The position numbers were made by a program, and so were the translations under genes. From NCBI GenBank assembly GCA_037142875.1, contig JBAWZV010000007.1, positions 41,881-105,880 of the forward strand: DNA of 64,000 bases. Reading direction: 5' to 3'. The notes under the pieces were generated by a model. It had not been told where the DNA came from. It saw only the letters and a list, made by a program, of their open reading frames with translations, and did not search any database. This stretch comes from PALSA-600 sp037142875. Lineage in GTDB: Bacteria > Actinomycetota > Thermoleophilia > Gaiellales > Gaiellaceae. Positions 61,390 to 64,000 of this stretch are shown piece by piece (the stretch's first letter is position 1; the number at the start of each line of letters is the position of its first letter).

Positions 61390-62234
61390 ACGGACCAGGA
61401 CGGGAAGGGCTTCCCGGTCAGCTCGCGCAGCCGCGCGGCTTCGGGCGCGAGGATTGCTGCGAGGCGTTCGCGCAGCTCGTCGCTCAGCTCCGGGCGCTCG
61501 ACCGGTGGACGTTCGAGCATCGGGACACCCTTCGGGATGAGCGATGCGACCGCGTAGAGCCGGTGCATCGCCTTCTTGCCTATCGTGCATTCGATCCGCT
61601 TGGCGATGCGCATTCCGGTCGGTGAGAGCCAGCGCCCTTGACTCGCCACCTGGATCTGGCGGGTGAACCGCGGGTCGGTGAACGTGTCGTCGACACCGAG
61701 GAACCGGAAGGCCTCCTGCAGCGTGGCGAGACGGTCGTGTTGGAGGTCGTGCTGGTCGAGAACCAGGAAGCGCTCCGGCGGGAAGAGCGCCAGGTACCGC
61801 TCGAGCTGGGTTGCGTAGCGGCTGATCGCCACGTGCACGTTGTCGTCGAGGTAGGTGAATGCCTCGTCGAGCGAGCGCTGCTCGCCGCCGTGGCGCTGGT
61901 GGTAGAGCCAGCCTGCGACGGCCCGGTCGATCGGATCACGGACGAGGTAGATGAAGCGCGCGTCCGGCGCGAAGTCCGTGATCCGCTCCGGGACGAACGG
62001 GTGGAACGGCCAGTACGTGTACGAAACCGACTTCTCACCTCGCACCGGTGCGTCGCGAAACTGCGTCTGGTACCAGTCGAGGCCCTTGCGCCAGTGCTTG
62101 TCGAGTGAGAAGAACGGCAGCTCCCCCTGCCCCGTCAGGGTCATGGCGATCTCGGGGTGGAGGTCAAGGTAGCTCTGGAGGCTCGACGTCCCGCACTTCT
62201 GGGCGCCGATGATGAAGAGGTTTGGCCGCGGCAT
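61386..62234 (-). CDS. PAPS-dependent sulfotransferase (tandem paralogue)
   Basis: 282 aa. LFIIGAQKCGTSSLQSYLDLHPEIAM is the PAPS 5'-phosphosulfate loop (GAQKCGTSSL at 10-19). RFIYLVRDPIDRAVAGWLYHQRHGGE is the 3'-phosphate motif with catalytic-region Arg and Ser/His context. The pattern matches bacterial carbohydrate-type (HS/GAG NDST-like) sulfotransferases. Third of three closely related genes in the same direction; likely acts on the glycan built by the neighbouring transferases. The acceptor is unknown. Confidence 0.9.
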   Translation of the reverse strand: MPRPNLFIIGAQKCGTSSLQSYLDLHPEIAMTLTGQGELPFFSLDKHWRKGLDWYQTQFRDAPVRGEKSVSYTYWPFHPFVPERITDFAPDARFIYLVRDPIDRAVAGWLYHQRHGGEQRSLDEAFTYLDDNVHVAISRYATQLERYLALFPPERFLVLDQHDLQHDRLATLQEAFRFLGVDDTFTDPRFTRQIQVASQGRWLSPTGMRIAKRIECTIGKKAMHRLYAVASLIPKGVPMLERPPVERPELSDELRERLAAILAPEAARLRELTGKPFPSWSV

Positions 62235-62244
62235 CCGGATGACC

Positions 62245-63093
62245 TCAGATCGACCAGGTGGCGAAGCGCTCGCCGGTCAGGGCACGGAGACGCTCGGCCT
62301 CGGGTGCGAGGATCTCGCTCAGACGCTCGTGCAGTTCCGCGTCGATGATAGGCCGCTCGACCGACGGGCGCTCGAGTCCGGGGAGGCCCTTCGGGATGAA
62401 CGATGCCAGCCCGTAGAGGCGATGGAGCGCGTTGCGCCCGATCGTGTGCTCGAGCGTCTTGGCGATCTTCAGCCCCCGGGGGGAGAGCCAGCGTCCCTCG
62501 TCGCTCACCCTGTCCTGTGCCTCGAACGCCGCGCTCGTGAACGTCTCGTCCACCTCGACGTGGCGAAACACGCGCCGGAGCGTCTCGGCCCGGTTGGCAA
62601 AGAGATCGGCCTGGTCGATCACGAGGAACTGCTCCTGGTTGAAATGCGGAAGGAACCGCTCGAGCTGCGACGCGTACCGGCTGCGCCAGACGTGCAGGTT
62701 GTCGTCCAGCCGCGAGAAGGTCTCGTCGAACGAGCGCAGCTCCTCGCCGTGACGCGTGTGGAAGCGCCACCCTGAGACGAGTCGCGCGATCGGATCACGG
62801 ACGAGATAGACGAACTTCGCGTCAGGCACGACGCGCTTCATCCGCTCGGGAACACACGGGTGGAACGGCCATTCGGTGTACGAGTTCGAACGCTCGCCGC
62901 GGACGGGTGCGTCGCGGAACCGCTGCGCGTACCACTCGAGTCCGCGGCGCCAGCGGCCCTCGCGTGAGAAGAAGTTGAGCTCGTCGTCCTCGAGGCTCAC
63001 CATCGCAATCTCCGGGTGGAGATCGAGATAGGTGCGGAGACTCGACGTGCCCGACTTCTGCGCGCCGATCACTATGAGGTTCGGGAGAGGCAT
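62245..63093 (-). CDS. PAPS-dependent sulfotransferase (tandem paralogue)
   Basis: 282 aa from the ATG at 63093; TATGAT ends 10 nt upstream on this strand. NLIVIGAQKSGTSSLRTYLDLHPEIAM is the PAPS loop and KFVYLVRDPIARLVSGWRFHTRHGEE the 3'-phosphate motif. Second of the three paralogues, differing mainly between residues 30 and 60 and in the C-terminal third. The 10-nt gap to the following gene suggests co-transcription. Confidence 0.9.
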   Translation of the reverse strand: MPLPNLIVIGAQKSGTSSLRTYLDLHPEIAMVSLEDDELNFFSREGRWRRGLEWYAQRFRDAPVRGERSNSYTEWPFHPCVPERMKRVVPDAKFVYLVRDPIARLVSGWRFHTRHGEELRSFDETFSRLDDNLHVWRSRYASQLERFLPHFNQEQFLVIDQADLFANRAETLRRVFRHVEVDETFTSAAFEAQDRVSDEGRWLSPRGLKIAKTLEHTIGRNALHRLYGLASFIPKGLPGLERPSVERPIIDAELHERLSEILAPEAERLRALTGERFATWSI

Positions 63094-63157
63094 CCGCGCG
63101 CCAATCATAGGCTCCAAGGTTGCGACCGGCCCAGGTCTACACGCGTGGAGCGTTCGC

Positions 63158-63997
63158 TCAGATCGACCAGGTCGGGAAGGCCTGGCCGGTCAACGACCGC
63201 AGCTCGGCAACCTCGTCGGCGAGGAGATCAGCCAGACGCTTGCGGAGCTCGGAACTCATTGGAGGCGGCTCGACCGGCGCTCGCTGCAAGACGGGCGCAA
63301 CGGCCGGGATCCGTGAGGCGAGCGCTGCGACGCGCTTTGTCCGTTGCTTGCCAATGACCTGTTCGACCTGCCGGACGATCCGGAGCCCCGCGGGTGAGAG
63401 CCAGCGGCCCTCTGTTCCTGCCTGAGACTCGGCGGCGAACTCGGGACTCGTGAAGGCATCGTCGACGCCGATGTGCCTGAACGCGCACTTGAGCGTCTCG
63501 GCCCGGTTGTGCCGAAGCTCCCCCTGGTCGATGATGAGGAACCGCTCCTGTGGGAAGTGCGCGAAGAACCTCTGAAGCTGGGTCGTGTAGCGGCTCATCG
63601 CCACGTACTCGTTTGTGACGAGATCGGTGAAGGCCTCCTCGAATGGCCGATGCTCGCTGCCGTGGCGCGTTCGGTGCACCCAGGCCGACCGGAGACGGTC
63701 GATCGGATCGCGCACGAGATACATGAACGTTGCGTCCGGTGCGTGGCGCTTGATCCGCTCGGGCACGAACGGGGCGAAGGGCCAGGCGGCGTACGAGGGA
63801 GACTTCTCTCCACGGACGGGCGCCTCGGCGAACTGCTCGCTGTACCACTCGATCCCTCGGCGCCAGAGCTTGTCGTCGGAGAAGAAGTTCATCTCGTGAT
63901 TCACCATCGCGACGTCCGGATGGAGGCCGAGGTAGTCCCTCAGGATCGACGTGCCGCACTTCTGAGCGCCGATGATGATCAGATTGGGGAGCGGCAT
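63158..63997 (-). CDS. PAPS-dependent sulfotransferase (tandem paralogue)
   Basis: 279 aa; start 3 nt from the window edge, so upstream signals are unseen. NLIIIGAQKCGTSILRDYLGLHPDVAM is the PAPS loop, and TFMYLVRDPIDRLRSAWVHRTRHGSE the 3'-phosphate motif. The C-terminus (LTGQAFPTWSI) parallels SFSPSWSV/FATWSI in its siblings. First of the three tandem copies; more of the locus may lie to the right. Confidence 0.9.
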   Translation of the reverse strand: MPLPNLIIIGAQKCGTSILRDYLGLHPDVAMVNHEMNFFSDDKLWRRGIEWYSEQFAEAPVRGEKSPSYAAWPFAPFVPERIKRHAPDATFMYLVRDPIDRLRSAWVHRTRHGSEHRPFEEAFTDLVTNEYVAMSRYTTQLQRFFAHFPQERFLIIDQGELRHNRAETLKCAFRHIGVDDAFTSPEFAAESQAGTEGRWLSPAGLRIVRQVEQVIGKQRTKRVAALASRIPAVAPVLQRAPVEPPPMSSELRKRLADLLADEVAELRSLTGQAFPTWSI

Positions 63998-64000
63998 CGG

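Overview
This window is high-GC bacterial DNA with dense genes and many 4-base ATGA/GTGA overlaps. It looks like a deep-branching actinobacterium. An assignment to Thermoleophilia (Gaiella/Solirubrobacter-like) is an inference from family content, not a measurement. Supporting signs are an actinobacterial-type ferrochelatase with clustered C-terminal cysteines, a ceoB/ceoC-like TrkA pair beside APC-USP permeases, a Gram-positive/actinobacterial LexA box at uvrA, and numerous apparently leaderless genes. In those genes a TAGnCT-like -10 hexamer lies only 6-9 nt before the start codon.

Layout. 1-5.9 kb: an H-NOX haem sensor with its HNOBA-PAS partner (partial at the left edge), divergent from ferrochelatase; then photolyase, a degenerate metallo-beta-lactamase-like protein, an SRPBCC protein and a YbaK deacylase. 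6.0-9.4 kb: a secreted EXORDIUM-like/TIG-repeat protein and an MFS transporter. 9.4-14.9 kb: a complete streptolysin-S-like (TOMM) RiPP cluster. It comprises a 43-aa precursor ending DCCSCCCCGCFVFCR, an E1-like cyclodehydratase partner, a YcaO protein ending PHPFP, a SagB-type dehydrogenase, a CPBP protease, and an ABC ATPase with its permease. This is the most notable system in the window. 15-26 kb: housekeeping genes (2-oxoglutarate dehydrogenase E1, uvrB, a phosphoesterase, uvrA with a LexA box) and small membrane proteins. 26-35 kb: panBC, family-4 uracil-DNA glycosylase, tsaE-tsaB-rimI-tsaD, a subtilisin-fold protein lacking all catalytic residues, glutamate dehydrogenase, a glutaredoxin-like protein and the redox regulator Rex. 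35-46.7 kb: a glycosyltransferase, a GCS2-family ligase, a membrane H+-pyrophosphatase, two APC permeases with C-terminal USP domains followed by two TrkA-like proteins (probable potassium uptake), and a DUF2156/MprF-like protein.

46.7-50 kb (minus strand): a vitamin B12 ABC importer (btuFCD) behind a cobalamin riboswitch whose expression platform appears to hide the Shine-Dalgarno sequence, with a degenerate HAD-like protein at the operon end. 50-56.7 kb: PcrA/UvrD helicase, an M23 peptidase, tRNA-Val(GAC), a His-rich cation diffusion facilitator, an AI-2E-family permease, a group-2 truncated haemoglobin and small proteins. 56.7-64 kb: a surface-glycan locus with four further glycosyltransferases, a GT11 fucosyltransferase-like enzyme and three tandem paralogous sulfotransferases, suggesting a fucosylated or sulfated glycan.

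No insertion sequences, phage genes, CRISPR arrays or rRNA genes were seen. All assignments were made by reading the sequence; no database search was run.
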